This document shows, one piece after another, positions 11,160 to 24,178 of a stretch of DNA of 64,000 nucleotides. The stretch's first letter is position 1, and each line of letters begins with the position of its first letter. The stretch is from Rehmannia glutinosa (Eukaryota > Streptophyta > Magnoliopsida > Lamiales > Orobanchaceae), in assembly GCA_016081115.2 (NCBI GenBank), contig CM071929.1:4464001-4528000 (forward strand), in the 5' to 3' direction. The notes beneath the pieces were generated by a model that was not told the origin of the DNA, made no database searches, and saw nothing but the letters and a program-made list of their open reading frames with translations. A program made the translations under genes and the position numbers.

Positions 11160-11390
11160 ATAATTTTTTAGCCCAATGTGGGAAGAATTCGGTCGTCTAA
11201 GGTCCTTCTGACTAGTTGTGATTGCTTGCACCGCCATCAAAGAGTCTGAAGCAACAAGAATGTGATCAAAACCACCATCTTTAAGCATAAGTAATCCATT
11301 TCCACAGCAAGAAGTTGACCAATTAGGGTTATAACTTATAACACACAATCTTCCCGTGTTGTTGATGGCAATGGCAGGTTTAATATGTAT
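11160..11390 (-). pseudogene. RNase H domain remnant of a LINE
   Basis: The minus strand encodes a short stretch with LVASDSLMAVQAITTSQKDL, closely matching the motif around the third catalytic Asp of the RVT_3 RNase H domain that ends plant LINE ORF2. The upstream residues INNTGRLCVISYNP fit the first part of the same fold, out of catalytic context. Fewer than 80 residues remain and there is no reverse transcriptase nearby. It is a fossil fragment, with no function expected. Confidence 0.55.
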
Positions 11391-11927
11391 TTGGTCACAT
11401 AAGGTAAAAAAACAATTTTTGATATTGGAAGTTTTTTTCGTTATAAAAGAACTGAATATATGGTTATCGCGAAATCTATATTTCTGCCAAAACTGTTTTC
11501 GAGAATATATACGGAGTTAATAAAAGGTATTGTCCGTGAATATCAAATTTTATTCGATCTATTAAAGTTCAAATAAAACGTATACTATTGGTGTTCTCGA
11601 ACTACAGTATTTAAACTTGAGATTAAGAATACAGAGAGATAAAAAAAAAAAAAAAAAAGGGAATACAGACAAATAAATTTCGTGGACAAGAATCTGCTTA
11701 TGTTTATTTCGATTCAAAAACAAATAAAAATTATATAATTTTGCAGAATAATAACAAACAAAGCCCCAATGTATTTTCAACTCAGTACAAAATGTAAAGA
11801 AAGAGCAAAATATCGGAACTTTGAGGCCTAAAAATCATTTTCCTTAATGTTGTATTGTTGTATTAGGATAGAAGCATTTGGTTTTGAGAGAAGAATTTAA
11901 AGAAATAGTTTTGAATGAGTCGTACAA

Positions 11928-12143
11928 GATGAATCTAAAATTCACCACAATAACTTCAAAAATAATTCAAAAAGTTCAAAGACTTGAATATTCATTGTAT
12001 TATGACGTTAGCCTAAAAAAGTTATTTTATTATAGATTTTTGAATTTGTCTGAAATAATCTCATAATACAATGAATTTCAAATCTTTGCTTTCTTAATTT
12101 GAATTATTATTTGAATCGGTGTGATGGATTTAAAATTCATCAT
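11928..12143. mobile_element. Long foldback element
   Basis: Two imperfect inverted arms, about 11928-12005 and 12060-12143. Shared blocks are GATGAATCTAAAATTCACC with its inverse, and TTGAATATTCATTGTATTAT with its inverse. The central 50 bp is AT-rich. It is MITE-like, but the true ends and any target duplication were not resolved. Confidence 0.6.
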
Positions 12144-12414
12144 ATATGGAGTCATCTGTAATTATTTCCTCAAACCCTCCCTTTAAATCCAAAATCATTC
12201 CATCAGAATGCAACCTGAAATACCAATAAAAAAAGAAAGATTCATTCACGGCCAATATTCACATCAACTTACGCCCTAAAACAAGCCAACACAATCTTCT
12301 AAAAATTTCAAATGCTTCAAGATCAACTATCTTAGAGTACATAAGAATTTTCTTCAAATAAACCACAATCGACAAATCAGATCACCCACCATTTGACATA
12401 AGGCAAAAACTTGT

Positions 12415-12535
12415 GTAAGACGGTCGCACAGTGTGACGGATGATACTTTTAGTGTAAAAAGTTATCACTTTTTACACCAAAAGTATCACTTTTTACATTA
12501 AAAGTGTAATCTGTCACACCGTGCATCCGTCTTAC
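12415..12535. mobile_element. Short MITE with GTAAGACGG termini
   Basis: 121 bp. Left arm GTAAGACGGTCGCACAGTG, right arm CACCGTGCATCCGTCTTAC; their complements match with few mismatches. Internal inverted pieces (ACTTTTAGTGTAAAAAG and relatives) extend the hairpin. GTAAGACGG-ended foldbacks are common in plant genomes. No target duplication was confirmed. Confidence 0.65.
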
Positions 12536-14160
12536 CAGAGACCTGCTATTGACATAAAGATCGTCGAGCAAAGCATCGGAAACGACAATGGAAGCAAAGC
12601 AACAAGTGATAAGGCAAAGTATATACTCTCCATTAGTGGGGGCATCGACTTTTCAGTTAGATCATCATACCAGAAACAAAAAGCATCCAACAATCGAAGA
12701 ATAAAACTTGGAAATGTGACACAATTTCAAGGCATGTAAAAAAGTTATGTATTACAGGGCATTAAAGAAAGGAAGCGAACAATCACGATTCTCCAAAAGT
12801 ATAAATTCTGGTTCTTGTTTGCTGTGGGATGAAACAGATAGATGCATCCATTCTTCTTTTCTTACTGTTGCATATACACATCAACTTTTCGACTTATTCC
12901 ATGTTGCAGATATATCATAGCTCCCATAAATTTCAGAACTTTTCCAAAATAAATCGACAGCAAACACAGTTCCATTGGGTTTTAAAGATTATGTACATCA
13001 ATACATCATCACAAATAACGCACAGTTCTTTTAATGGTCCCAACCATCAGAAATTTTCCAATTATATTCTGCTGTTACTAATACAACAGCTCTTTTAATG
13101 GTTTACTTCCTATTGCACCCACCATTTAATTCTTCATCGAAAAGTTTTACATTTAAAATCAGCTAAATCCGGCAACTAGTGAGGATCTTTCAAATCTTAT
13201 CCATCTGAAATTTTCTCCGACATTAATTTAGGTAAGCAAAGGGCAGATTATGTCGAGAAAGATAAGGTAACACGAGTAACATGTTTGTTTGTTTAGAAAT
13301 TTTGAAAGATATGGAAGAATATAAGTCAATAATCATATTAAAGATTTTAGCACAACACAAACAGGAAATGAAAAGAGGAAGAATCACAAAAGAAATGGCA
13401 TCAGGTAAGGTGATAAGAGCACGTTTCACGTAGTTATTTGCTGGAAAAACTGCAAATCATGCATTGAGATACTCTTGTGTTGATGGCAAAGCGGCCATAG
13501 CAACACGAACATAACATATAAATCATTTAGGAAAATAAAACTAGAAGATGCACTACAGTAGAAAAAGCTGTCACCGGAAAATCATAAATTAGAAATACAC
13601 TATAACTGAAAAAGCTCCACCCTAAGTGCAACAACTTGTTCAAACAATGTAAAAATGGAATTACATGAATCCATCTCTAATTTGACATCCAAAATAAAAA
13701 TTTATGAGTATGACCAAGATATAGAATCCAAAGGAGTGTATCCAAACTAGTATAAAATCAAATTTTATGAGTAAGAGCCAAACACAGATATCAAAAATCG
13801 TTGCTCATTCGAGAAAATTTACAGCAAAGAAGATCTACATGAAATTAAAAAGGAAAACATTGTATAACAAAAACCGAAAAGAAGGAGAAGAAAAGAAACT
13901 GTCCACAGTCTAATCAAATTTCAACTGTACTTCAGATTAAATTTCGAACTTTTCAAGCTCAAGAACATCCATTTTCCGTCAAACACCTATTTTACCAGCG
14001 CGCTAAATTCAATTTTTCATTCAAATATTACCATCTTTTATTGAGTCCAACAAAAAGCAGTGTAAATCCAGCTTGAAAAACTCTTAATCTACATCAATAC
14101 CAATTTTACGGCCTTGCAAACTATTCTCGAACAAAACATCGTGCGGCTTCAAAGCAAACA
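12536..14160. other. Intergenic DNA, nothing recognised
   Basis: AT-rich sequence with only short, unrelated ORFs. The right end probably includes the 3' UTR of the minus-strand gene at 14161-14595. No repeats with clear ends and no RNA gene were seen. Confidence 0.5.
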
Positions 14161-14595
14161 CTAATCGTACTTCTCCCTCCACGAATACACAAGAAAGAAA
14201 ACCCAAGAAAGTCCCAAAACAATGTCACCAACAACCAATCTCAGCCAATCATGGCCAAGAACTTCAACTTTCCTCTCGAAGTAAATCCTCCAAACGGCCA
14301 TCGCAACATGGAGAAGCACACAGCCTCGGGCAAAAAAGCCATGAAACTCCCTGTCCTTCACAAATGCCACCATCAACAAAAGAAACCCAATGGCAAACAA
14401 AAGTAAACCCGAAAACGAATCGGATGTCCGAATTAAAAGCTGATCATGAGGTGTTGAGCCCAAAAGCTTACTAGCATGGTCCTTGCCATGGCTAAACACA
14501 AAAACCTCATCCCTATAGAACATCATCATGGCTCCACATGTTAAGGCCACCAAAGAATGGAGTGTACAGATAAGAAAAAACCCAGGGGACACCAT
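14161..14595 (-). CDS. Small plant multi-pass membrane protein (DUF7865-like)
   Basis: A single-exon ORF of 144 residues on the minus strand, starting at the ATG complementary to 14593-14595. It shows four hydrophobic segments at about residues 4-26 (FFLICTLHSLVALTCGAMMM), 60-79 (SGLLLFAIGFLLLMVAFV), 87-104 and 119-138 (VVGDIVLGLSWVFFLVYSW), and ends in a charged tail WREKYD. This resembles a conserved small plant protein family of unknown function that I believe is DUF7865; the name is from memory. No enzyme motif is visible. The ORF is intact and the amino-acid pattern is conserved in style, so I take it as a real gene. A 5' UTR intron is possible but not demonstrated. Confidence 0.8.
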   Translation of the reverse strand: MVSPGFFLICTLHSLVALTCGAMMMFYRDEVFVFSHGKDHASKLLGSTPHDQLLIRTSDSFSGLLLFAIGFLLLMVAFVKDREFHGFFARGCVLLHVAMAVWRIYFERKVEVLGHDWLRLVVGDIVLGLSWVFFLVYSWREKYD

Positions 14596-16636
14596 TTATT
14601 AAGCTTTCTCCTTGTATTGTAAACTCAATCAAGATTCAATTTTTAGGCATGGACGATATAACCCACATAAAGACAACTGCAAAACGCAGTTCTTTTTTTT
14701 TTTTAGCAGTGTAAAGATTTCAACTTCACCCTATATTATTTCTCCATGGGGGAAAACAGAGGAAACCCATCATTATTTACTTGAGAAAACATGATTTCTC
14801 CCAAAAAAAAAAAAGAAGAAATTAAAAACTAACCAAAACCAAGAACAATTCCTTCTGATAACGATATTTTGGGATTAAAACATCAATTAAGTACCTATGA
14901 AACGGGCGTTTGCTGGATCCTTAGGCTTCTGCAAAGAGATGATGATTTCTTGTGAAGGGTTTAGAGAGAAAAACAGAGAAGAAAGATCCAAAGGAAAGTT
15001 TTTGGGTCCAAAACCCTGTGGCCTTTGAGGTGAAAATAGGTGGAGTATAGATGGAATAATAAACAAGGAAAGTGTTTGTGATGATTTTGCTGTTTTTACA
15101 GCTAATTTAGCTACTTTATTTAATTAACAATTAACTTTTGTACCCAAAAAAGAAGACAAAGATCCAAAATTAATTCTGATTTAATTTATTTAAATACTAT
15201 AAAACTCAAGAAAGTAGTATTTATTAATGGGGCCAGCTCCTTTAAATTTTCTATTTGTGTATCTATAATCTATATATATACATGCGGAAAGATATCGGTG
15301 GTGTTCTGTATTTAGATGCAGATCTTGAGATATTTTTATTCAAAATTATATATAGCTTGCTCATAAATTTGGATCCATATATAGATGGGCATGGCCCATG
15401 GGCCATGGAGTCATGGGTGTGGATGATCTTTTTTAATGTTTTTTGAACACTGTTGTGGATAATACTGCTGCTCACATGATGTAAACCAGTGGTGTCATGA
15501 ATCATGAAATGTCTGTATCCATGTACCATCAATTATAGAATAAAATTTCATTGTGCCCTGAAAGGGAAAATTACTACTACTACTACTTTTTACCTTTTAA
15601 TGAGTTATATTCTTCTTCTTCTTCTTTTGTTGTTAAAAGAAAATGACAGTTTACTTGATATAATCCCACACTTACTTTTAGCACAAATGACTTCTTTAGA
15701 ATTTTAGCATAAATTCATTTTATTAAGAGAAAAGGAGAAAAGAAGAAGAACAAGAAAAGAATCCATAAAAAGATGTGGGGTTTCATTAAATAGGACATCA
15801 TGATCATGTGTACATCACCGATTGTAATTTATTATAATTCAGACTGAAAAAGAACCAATCAAACTACTCGATACTCACACTAAAAGCTTGTTTGGGCTCG
15901 ATTGGTTAACATAATGAACCAAGCTTGAGCGTATTTTCCAATTGATAAAATGTAAAGTTCGTTTGGAGCTCGACTCGATTAGTAAACAATAATAATATTG
16001 TGTAAAAATATCAAATTATTCGAGCTCGATTCAAGTTCTGTTAGATTAAAGTCAATTCAAGCTCGACTAGATGAATATTTTAAATCAAATTCAAATACAA
16101 CATTTGAAGCTCGATAAAAATTCAAACAAGTCTGAACAGTATTATATTCAGTTCAATTTGTTTATACTTTACATTATCTCTGTCACATACATACATACAC
16201 TTGGTACACATTCAACTACTCTATGTACAACAACACTCTTTGTACAGCATATATATTACCAAAGATGTGGTATCCATCTACATTTCAGAATCTTTCTTAA
16301 AATTTATGCAGTGTATCAGGATCATAAGAACGAAAATATCCCTTAATAATCAAATATTACAATAGATCAGCACCTCAATAAAACTTTGAAGTGAAAAATA
16401 GAACTTCAGAATAAAATAAACCATGAAACTGAATTATTGGCAGCATAGTACTTACAACATCATGAATTGATATGTTTTACAATTTTGAACAATGTTCATG
16501 CATATCTTCTCTAATCGATTGCGCTAAAAGTATCGATGAGAAAGCTCAAAAAAAATCTGAAAAGTTGTCCTCCTATCCCTGCCGAATAACAGGCTGAAAA
16601 ACACTATACAACTCTCAGGAAAAAACAAGTGAAAAA
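14596..16636. other. Intergenic DNA with AGCTCGA-rich repeat
   Basis: The 5' side of the 14.2-kb gene lies here (about 14.6-15.1 kb). From about 15890 to 16125 the words AGCTCGA and CTCGACT/CTCGATT recur about eight times in GAGCTCGACTCGATTAG-like contexts, a degenerate repeat typical of old plant transposon tails. Short (TAC)n and (TTC)n runs occur near 15571-15630. No gene seen. Confidence 0.45.
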
Positions 16637-19600
16637 TCAAATAAAGGAATTGTCCCTGTTTTTGGGAGTAACTCTGCGGCGCCTCTTTGAAACAGGTCTT
16701 TTCTCTTTTCCCCGTCGAACAACACTTTTTTTAGGAAGACTTCTCTCACGAACTATAATAGCTGGTGGGGTTTGAGTTCTTACAAAAGCCATATGAGCCC
16801 TTTGTTCCAACAAATCTCTGTGATATGCCTGTAAACAGTTGGATTATAAAATTACTGATGCTATGAAATAACAAACAGCCATGATTGAACCTGAGCGATT
16901 TATTCCACAAGAAACACAGAACGCGTAAACATTGAACAAAGAGTAATTAGCTCAACCAAAAGATCATAAAGCGGGAAGTTTGGTGGCACATCCCCCTCAA
17001 CACGGGCACAAAATCATCCATAATTAGAAACATCGAAGGGCAGAAAGTTGAACCAGAATTTTGAAGGCACCAGGAGTACCTTTCATGCATCAAGAATAGG
17101 AGGTGGTTTCAAAGGACATACAACTTCTACATTTTTCAAGTGGATCATTTGCTTCGGCTACTTGTTTTAATGTAAGAAGAGCCAGCGCAAGATGTAAGAA
17201 GATCCTATATCAGCTGAGCTTTAGACAACAGATCTCTTAGAAAATAAGGATTAATTACAGAAAATACCCTTGATGTTCAGTCTAAATACGAAAAACACAG
17301 CTATCTTTCAAATTGGCAACACTTGCTTATAATCTACAAATTGCACCCTAAAGAGTCTCAATGGGGTGTTAGTAATACCAGGAAGGGGTATTTGAAATTT
17401 TGAAAGATATCATTTTTGTAGTGTAATTTTTCCAAAAAATAATTCAGAAGACCATGAAGTTCACTTTTGTCAAATTACTTCTAGGTCCTACAGGATGCAA
17501 AAAACCACCTGTAGAGCTCAGGTTCCAATTCCCCCTCAAAAAGAAAATTCATGAAAAAAGGTGAAGTCGACATGCCATGATGACGGTGTAAAAGCTACCT
17601 GTATTACAAAATTGCGCCTTTCGCAATCTAGAAACATATTGATGCTCCAGTTAACTTGGGCTGCAACTTTGTCCCTCACAGTTGAAAAGCTCAGCTGATC
17701 CCTGGAAGTAAATCGATCAACTTTATTGAACCATAGACAGCTGAAGAGATTTGTGATGGCAATGTGTTCTCTTATTATTACACACCCTTCGGGAACATCT
17801 GCAGAAATTTCAATTCACGTCAATTTTGAAACGAAAGTTTAGCAACAATGCGGGTATAAGCCAGTCATAGACGCACCACTAGTTATAGGAAGTTTAGCGG
17901 TTGTATATGGTGTTAAACCCTCCTTTTTATAGAATTCAATTTGGTAATCAATAGAAATATTATTGTATTTCCCTCCAGCTTTATTTGCCTCAGCTTCTTC
18001 AAATACGTCAAAGCGTCTATAGTGCCTTGATATAGCAAAAGTAGCATTTTGCCGCCACAAGAACCTGAGAAATGAAGCGGTTGACGGGTTAGAGTAGTAA
18101 AGCAACAACTAATGAAACATGAGTGACTTTACATCTACAAAGCACTGGGTAAATTAGGTGAAGCTGATACAGGAAGGATCAAAGATACCTCTCAAGAACC
18201 TGGTATGGGTCCACAACAAGCTGAAGCTTTCCATCAATCCAGATAGAGTATCGAGAATTTGGAAAGAGTCTATGCAACAAGAGCTTTGGCACCTGCCACA
18301 GCAAAGTATTGTTTCCAATGGCCTTTACATTTGCATTTCCGACATACCAATAAATAAATAAAAAGAACTCAATCTGTGATTGGAATATATTATCTAACCA
18401 ATACTAGTTAAAGAGTGAATTCCGTCAATCAACTTTTCGTAATTCAAAAATATTAGTGCAAAATAACTCCAACCCTCATTCCGTGTGAATGTTATTGAGG
18501 TTTAAATTAAAAATAGGGGCACAGGCATTAAATGAAACAAACAAGGCAACGGTGGATAAAACCACGTGACTGACTCTAACTGCACAAATGAAGATTGAAT
18601 GAATCAACTGTCTTTAAAGCTAAAAATACCATTGTGAACATTGACTATCTAATATCAATTATCAAACTGTTTTAACAGATATGAAGTCCATGATAAGCAG
18701 AGCCCGTGAGATCTGGTTCTGCTTATTCTTCAATGTCAAAATGAGAACTTATCCTAACACCTGCAGTGAAATAGGTTCCTCTGATGCTGAAACAGGATTC
18801 GGAGTGTAAGAAACCTTACAGTGGAAACAGAACACAAGATGAAGCTCCAATACGAATAAAATCATTAAACTAATTAAGAACAGGCAGAACAGTAACATCA
18901 TGTGTGGTTAAATAAGAAGAAAATATTTAGGTTCACCAAGCTCCCACTTTACGGTTATTATGCAAACTGTCTTCTCCACAAAATAATACTCTGTATGTTT
19001 GAAACAAATCTATATATAAGTTGGTCGGGATCAACATTTTGGAAACAATGGAGAAAATGGAAGGGAAAAAACTCCACATGAAGCAAACAGACCTTTCCAT
19101 TTCTTCTTGAGTCAGTGTAAGGAACGTTGTGCACGACTATAATCCTCCATAATCCAACCTGCTTGTCACTGCCCAAGATACTAGAATTTTTCATATATGC
19201 TTCAGTCTCTTCATCAACAAACATAAAAAAAGGAACATTCCTTCTTGCAGTTTCACCAATATTCCTTGGCTGCTGAATTACATCATAATTTCCTGTACCG
19301 GAAGATATATAGATAAATATAAAAGAAAGAAAGTAATATGCTTGACAGAAAAGAGGACAAGGTGCAAGCAGGTCCACAGCTTCTGCAGTGATATTACTTG
19401 TATGCATGCTGAAATCTAAAACAGATAGAATTGTTGAAATTCGTCTATAGCTTTTATGCTTGGCTGTACCAAATATAGCAGAGGCAACAATGACCTCATG
19501 GACCTGTTCCAACACCTCAAGGTCAGCCACATCAATATCGAATCCGGTTTGATGACCAGGTCTGCATCCTTTGATAAATCTGAAGAAAATAATATGTATT

Positions 19601-21382
19601 GAATATGTTTGAATTCTAGCCAAATAATTTTGAGAGAAAATACATATGTATATATTACGCTGAGAAGCGGCAAAGTATAACCTACCCACAGTGAACAGTC
19701 ATTGAGTCCTTAATATTAAAAGAATCATTCCTCTGTTCCAGTGAAGGATAACCACCAAAATCAGAGCCTCCGTTTGGTTCAGTTTTCAATGGATTTTCCT
19801 CAGAGAAATAAGTTAAATGCTGAAGAATAGGAGAAGGTGATGGGAATTTGGGCATATGGGCTATGGCCTGCTCCACGGGAACATAGCAGACCGGGCATGC
19901 TGAAGACAATGAGAAACTAAGTTAACTGAACCTATGTAAGCATGTGCAGATGTGCAACATATACAGATAAACAAACAGACAACAAAAACAAGAGCCAGAA
20001 CTTCCCTTACCTACAGTAGTTTATCAAGATATTATATCCTTATTGGAAGTTCAGCAGTTGTTCTAACAAAGAAATATGCAACAAAGATAGAAAAGAGAAC
20101 AAAACTTACGGCGTGGACCAATTCGCCTCATATCACCAGGAGGAGGGGGTGGAAAAGCAAAATCTTTGCATGGATTCGCCAAAACTGTGACCGCATTAGA
20201 TGAGTCACCCAAAACTGAAGCATTGAAGAGAGTACCCCAACCGCTACTATCATTACATACTAAAACTTTGTTGACCTTAGAATTACTATTAGATTGTATT
20301 GCATCCTTTCCAGGCAACAGCGAAGGTGTAATGTAAGACTTGTTAAGATATCTGGCATCAAACGGCAAAACCGAGCTTTCGAAATCATCCTCTGGAAAAC
20401 AACAACCCATCACTCATACATATGTTACCCGTGTAGAAACATATCATCTGATACTAGCAGAATGAGATTTTCAGGCTAGACATATTAATTGATGCACTAA
20501 GTGTATTCTAATCTGTTATGATTACTACCAGTTGAAAATTAAAAAGCCCGAAAGTATCAGATGTGAAAACTCTTCCTCTCTTTCTTATAATATGTCGAAC
20601 GTATATAACTGGATTAGATGTAAATGTGTCAAATCATCATCATCAACTACACCTTATCCCACTATGTGGGGTCGGTGGTGTGAAGTTTATAGTGTCAATT
20701 AATTGTCTAAAATTAGTTAACACCACAAATTCACACAAAAGACAAAGTGGCAAATTTTTACGCCGGATGCCCTTCCTGACGCAACCTTCCTACGAAGGAG
20801 AAATGAGATGAAATTCCAAAACCATCATCATCATAAGTTTTTCCACTTGCATGGAAAATACGATGAGACGGCGATGAGTTGAGATAATTGCTCTAGTCAT
20901 ATCCAATTACATAATTGATATAGTAAAATCAACATGTACATCATGTAAATGTGTCAAATATAATAGCAATTAACATTAACATCACTAATTAAAGGGAATG
21001 TGGAGCAAACAACAACTCTTTACCCCTTTTCAATGTAACAAATAGTTTGGTATTTATAGCATTGGATATTTGTGTAAGACAGAAATATAAGAACCGAACA
21101 AAGAAAACTGCACAGCATCGAACCTTTGTTGACTGTAAAGAACCCTGTCATAAAAGCCACAATTGCAAATGCAGCCAATATCAGCATTCCAACTTTCCTT
21201 CTGCTCAGATATCTGAAAGTAGAAGAGAAAAACCTCTCCTTCTCCCTATAACCAGTAAGGGACGTCTTCGATGACCTGCGAGTTAAGTACAGATCCTGAG
21301 GCTGCAACACTCCATTCTGTGCCTGTTGCTGCAAGGATCCAAAACTTCCCGACAGTCTTAATCCCAATGACCCTCCAGTCAT
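16637..21382 (-). CDS. MUCI70: MUCI70-like DUF616 Golgi protein, 9 exons
   Basis: Exons (minus strand, 5' to 3'): 21382-21124, 20391-20110, 19899-19686, 19579-19470, 19292-19093, 18292-18189, 18064-17877, 17798-17599, 16828-16637. All borders are GT-AG and phases agree, giving 582 residues, close to Arabidopsis MUCI70. It opens MTGGSLGLRLSGSFGSLQQQ. A single signal-anchor segment lies at about residues 64-84 (VGMLILAAFAIVAFMTGFF), making a type II Golgi membrane protein. The DUF616 domain follows: CPVCYVPVEQA, GCRPGHQTGFDID, FMFVDEETEAY, GLWRIIVVHNVPY, SIWIDGKLQLVVDPY, FAISRHYRRFDVFEEAEANK, EFYKKEGLTPYT. The tail is Lys/Arg-rich. The family is glycosyltransferase-like; Arabidopsis MUCI70 is needed for seed mucilage pectin. 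Intact. The closest paralogue is uncertain. Confidence 0.93.
20635..20942 (-). mobile_element. RTE-type LINE 3' end or derived SINE in MUCI70 intron 1
   Basis: A 308-bp insert flanked by a perfect 17-bp duplication ATGTAAATGTGTCAAAT (20618-20634 and 20943-20959), as made by target-primed reverse transcription. On the minus strand it ends in GACCCCACATAGTGGGATAA followed by GGTGTAGTTGATGATGATG, the signature 3' end and trinucleotide tail of plant RTE elements. It lies between exons 1 and 2 of the MUCI70-like gene, in the same orientation as that gene, and leaves the splice sites untouched. Confidence 0.85.
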
Positions 21383-22511
21383 TGTACCTCCAGCCCCTCA
21401 AAAGTAACTTTCATCTCTTCTTTCTCTCAAATTTCTTCTTCATCCATAAAATAATTCTGTATACTGTACAGCAGATCACAAATGCCGTCCCAAATGATCA
21501 ATAACTGAGTGCAATACCCACCAGAACAAAATTAACATTTCAGATTCAACAAATCCACCATTTATGCAATAATTAGAAAGTAAGATGAATGCTCATTAAT
21601 TTAATTATTAATTGATTCCTAAAAATGCACTGGAAAAATGCTGTTCAGGCTTCCATTACCACCGCAACTTTGAATCCCACCATAGAATCAATACTCAAAA
21701 GATTAAGAACCCTCATCAAATTCGCCAAATCTAACACAGGCAATACAATAAACAAAGTCGAGCGCACTACTCCTACTATAAATTAATCAGATAATACACA
21801 CTAGCCCTCAATCCAAAAATGAAAAATAAACCAAAAAATAAAATAAAATCAAATAAACCGAAACCCACTTCCGAAACTACCTAGTTTAACAAGAAAAAAC
21901 TCTGAATTCCTTCTCGATGCCCAAAAAAATAGAAAAAAAAAAAAAGAGAGCCATAAATCAGAGCTTGTGCAGTTAGTTATAATTCTAATCAAAACAGAAA
22001 TCCAAGACTGCAATCGTCACTGGAATTTCAAATCTGGACCCACATACCTAAATGCGCCACGCAAATTACAGATGAATTAACGCCCAGAAACAGATACACT
22101 TAAACGATTGAGTTTAGCAATAGCAGCAGCATACCTTTAGATATTACTCGACGAGAATGTATTGTCTTTTTCTTCTTCTTTATTTTTTTTTCTTTTTTTT
22201 TTACAGAGAGAAAATTAAAAAAAAATGTAATTCGACGATTTGAAGGATAGTGGTGTCTGTTTTGATTAATGGGTGTAGCAGTGGCATTGGCCGCACTGCA
22301 TTGATTTTGGGATTAATTAATTTTTAATTATGTAATTATATTTGGTAATTTTGTGCTGCCAATCATGCGCGCCATTTCGTGACTTGCAAAATTCGAGAAA
22401 TATTCTCTAATAATTAGCAGTCAATAATTTTGGTATGGATATATGCTTTCATTTTAATTTTAATTTTCATATTTTTTTTATATTATGCTGATTTTCTGTG
22501 GATTTCTTTTT
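21383..22511 (-). promoter_or_regulatory. 5' leader and promoter region of MUCI70-like gene
   Basis: Non-coding DNA upstream of the ATG at 21382. A strong minus-strand donor context AAAG/GTATGC near 22131 and pyrimidine-rich tracts before the ATG suggest a 5' UTR intron, which is inferred only. Upstream of it, 22160-22210 is a long T-rich run. The promoter probably lies at about 22.15-22.4 kb. No confident TATA box was assigned. Confidence 0.4.
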
Positions 22512-23151
22512 GGGAAAATAGAAAATAGTCTTGTGTTTATAGAGGTGTTATAAAATTAGTCTTGTAACTTTTAAAGTTACAATTTTAGTCATGCGACAAT
22601 TTTTCCGAACAGTAAAAATAACAATTTTAAATCCTATAATTTTTAGAATTTAACAATTTTATTCTTATACGTTTTAGTTGTGGTAATTTCAACCCTATTA
22701 GTCAAAAAATCCAATTTTACCGAATTTGTATGTGTTTTTATATTCCACAATTAGGAAATAATACATGTAGAACTTGTATCCCGAATTATGATCTGGATTC
22801 ATAATTCTAAAAAAAAAGTCTCCAATCTATTGTATAAGTAATAAATAAATTCAACACATAAGTAATAAATCATAGGCTCTAATATCATTTTCTACTTTAT
22901 CTTAGGTATATTGAATATTTTGGTTGTAAGGGCAATTTTAGGAATAATTGAAATACTGAAATAGCTTTTATGACTAATTTGCACCAACTTAAAACTTATA
23001 GGACCATAATTGCATAAGTACACAACTTACTGGACCAATATTATAAAAAAAAAAAAAGGAAAACATATAGGTCTAAAGTTATAATTTCAAGAATTACAGG
23101 ACTAATATTGCAAAATTCCTATAGGTACAAGACTGATTTCGCATTTTTCCC
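22512..23151. mobile_element. Long-TIR MITE starting GGGAAAA
   Basis: A 640-bp foldback. The left end is GGGAAAATAGAAAATAGTCT and the right end, reverse complemented, GGGAAAAATGCGAAATCAGT. The similarity continues through TAAAATTAGTCTTGTAACT versus TGCAATATTAGTCCTGTAA, so each arm is at least 60 bp. The interior is AT-rich with TTAGTC words and no ORF. No clear target duplication, so class is unresolved. Confidence 0.7.
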
Positions 23152-24178
23152 GTTACCCTTTTTTTTTTTTTTGTATTTCAATAGTCTTTTGTTTTTAAAT
23201 ATGTTTGGTTTGTTTCATTTGACATAAAAAGCCTATAGGCCAAGGCCATCGTTTTTTGGCAATAAGCTACTATGTTTTTACCATTTTTAAAGGTACTACA
23301 TTGTTTTTTAAGCATTTTAAACTAATACTTTAGTATATACTAATATGTTTGTTGATAGTTAGAGTGAAAAGTTGTCATGGGTGTAAAGACGAATCGAATC
23401 GAATCGAATGTATTATTGTTTAAATTTATTTGAAATTTTTATTGAATTCACTTTGAGAAATTTGTAACAAATAATTAAATAGATTTTATTAAGATTGAGA
23501 AATCTGAATTAGAAAAATTTACCTTGGTTTGGTCTAATTATTTACCTCAAGTAACTTGGTTTTTTTTATTTTTGTATTATTTAAATCAAACTTGAACCAA
23601 GTTTCAAATTGTATGAAAAGAAAAAAAAAATCTATGTGAAACAGTATTTTTCTTATTTTTTGTTTTTGTTTTGATAAATGTATTTTGTTATAATTAATGA
23701 AAGAAGATCAAACAAACTTTTAACAAGAATTTTAAATTTGAATCAATTAATTCCAATGTATTTTACTACCTCAATATAATCGATACTTGTCTATATGTTT
23801 GAAACAACTTGTAAGATACTTGGATTGTATTATATGGTTTATAGTTTTTTTTACTCTTAAAATCACTACCAAACACTCAAATAACAATTAATGAGGTATA
23901 AAGTATAAAATCTTCTTTTTTTTTAAAAAAGTATAAAATCTTCTATTTTAAATTTAGCTAATTTAGCATATCATCCCCAAATTTGAACTGGTCAAAACTA
24001 TTATCTAAGTGAGATTAATAATTAATCGAGTAATAAAATTATCGAGGTTGAATTGTATTATATTAGTGACCTTGGATATTAACCTTTGCAATAATTAATC
24101 TTATCAACATAATCACGAAATAGCCACACATGATGACATAACATAAATGAGAGTGGCACAATTTTGTAGACCAATTAT
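23152..24178. other. AT-rich intergenic DNA
   Basis: Contains (GAATC)n-like GAATCGAATCGAATCGAATG near 23391-23410 and several A or T runs. I see no gene or bounded element in this stretch. Confidence 0.5.

Noticed and set aside
15385..15415. Palindromic ATGGGCATGGCCCATGGGCC stretch
   Set aside because: It contains TGGGCC/GGCCCA words found in plant promoters, but no gene starts nearby on either strand.
18958..19689. 243-codon minus-strand open frame
   Set aside because: It is exons 4 and 5 of the MUCI70-like gene read together with the introns between and after them; splice sites and family homology show the true exon borders.
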